Positions 6,706 through 6,730 of a DNA stretch of 6,730 nt are shown piece after piece. Both the position numbers and the translations under genes were made by a program. The first letter of the stretch is position 1. Each line of letters starts with the position of its first letter. Under the pieces are notes generated by a model. The model ran no database searches and was not told the DNA's origin. It saw nothing but the letters and a program-made list of their open reading frames with translations. The DNA is from CALKMS01 sp036796755 (lineage in GTDB: Bacteria; Actinomycetota; Aquicultoria; SKW223; CALKMS01). The stretch lies in the NCBI GenBank assembly GCA_036796755.1, contig DAIRCJ010000074.1, forward strand, positions 1 through 6,730, written 5' to 3'.

Positions 6706-6730
6706 CCGAGAAAAAAGGGGTTTTATACCT
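6702..6730 (+). CDS. Start of a downstream gene, 3' end beyond window (possibly RsmI)
   Basis: ATG 6702 overlaps the TGA of the PP-loop gene (ATGA) and is followed by codons for MTEKKGVLY, with no stop before the window ends. The spacing is the same as in the junction just upstream and implies the same transcript. A weak AAGGAAAG element lies about 17-20 nt before the ATG. The pattern of a few polar residues followed by G-x-LY matches the usual N-terminus of RsmI, the 16S rRNA cytidine-1402 2'-O-methyltransferase, in which LYLVaTPIGN follows. Nine residues are far too few to assign a family, so this is a guess. Confidence 0.5.

Overview
This window is a gene-dense bacterial segment in which every supported gene reads left to right and neighbours overlap or nearly touch. 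It holds the 3' part of an addB-like gene, a complete addA-like helicase-nuclease gene, a complete MgtC/SapB membrane-protein gene, a complete DUF523 gene, a complete PP-loop ATPase gene, and the first codons of a sixth gene. No rRNA, tRNA, CRISPR array, insertion sequence, long repeat or convincing intrinsic terminator was seen. The longest stretch without a gene is 51 bp.

Organism: translation uses the standard bacterial code. The sequence is moderately A+T-rich, with many Phe/Lys/Glu codons and runs of T or A. Iron-sulfur or cysteine-motif proteins are prominent (AddB, DUF523, PP-loop thiolase). Together these suggest an anaerobic, possibly thermophilic, perhaps uncultivated bacterium. This is a weak inference; no phylum can be assigned without a search.

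Layout: positions 2-1816 encode the C-terminal 604 residues of an AddB-like subunit (degenerate helicase part, PD-(D/E)XK nuclease, four-cysteine Fe-S clasp). The next gene (to 4610) encodes an AddA-like UvrD-family helicase with its own C-terminal nuclease and starts inside the end of addB; its true start may be a CTG. Together they should form a double-strand-break end-resection machine of the AddAB (RecBCD-like) type. After a 51-bp purine-rich gap comes an MgtC/SapB-type membrane protein (4662-5315). Its end overlaps a DUF523 gene (5297-5752, TTG start), which overlaps by ATGA a PP-loop tRNA-thiolation-type enzyme with an NFACT-R-like C-terminal domain (5749-6705). That gene in turn overlaps by ATGA the start of another gene (from 6702) whose first residues would fit RsmI, though they are too few to prove it.

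How the genes fit together: addB-addA is a textbook functional pair. The DUF523 and PP-loop genes are the most interesting neighbours. DUF523 contains characterised thiouracil desulfidases (TudS) that carry a [4Fe-4S] cluster, while the PP-loop protein has the CxxC plus distal Cys layout of tRNA thiolases. A translationally coupled desulfidase and thiolase suggests sulfur handling around tRNA thionucleosides. MgtC has no evident link to either pair and may simply be co-transcribed.
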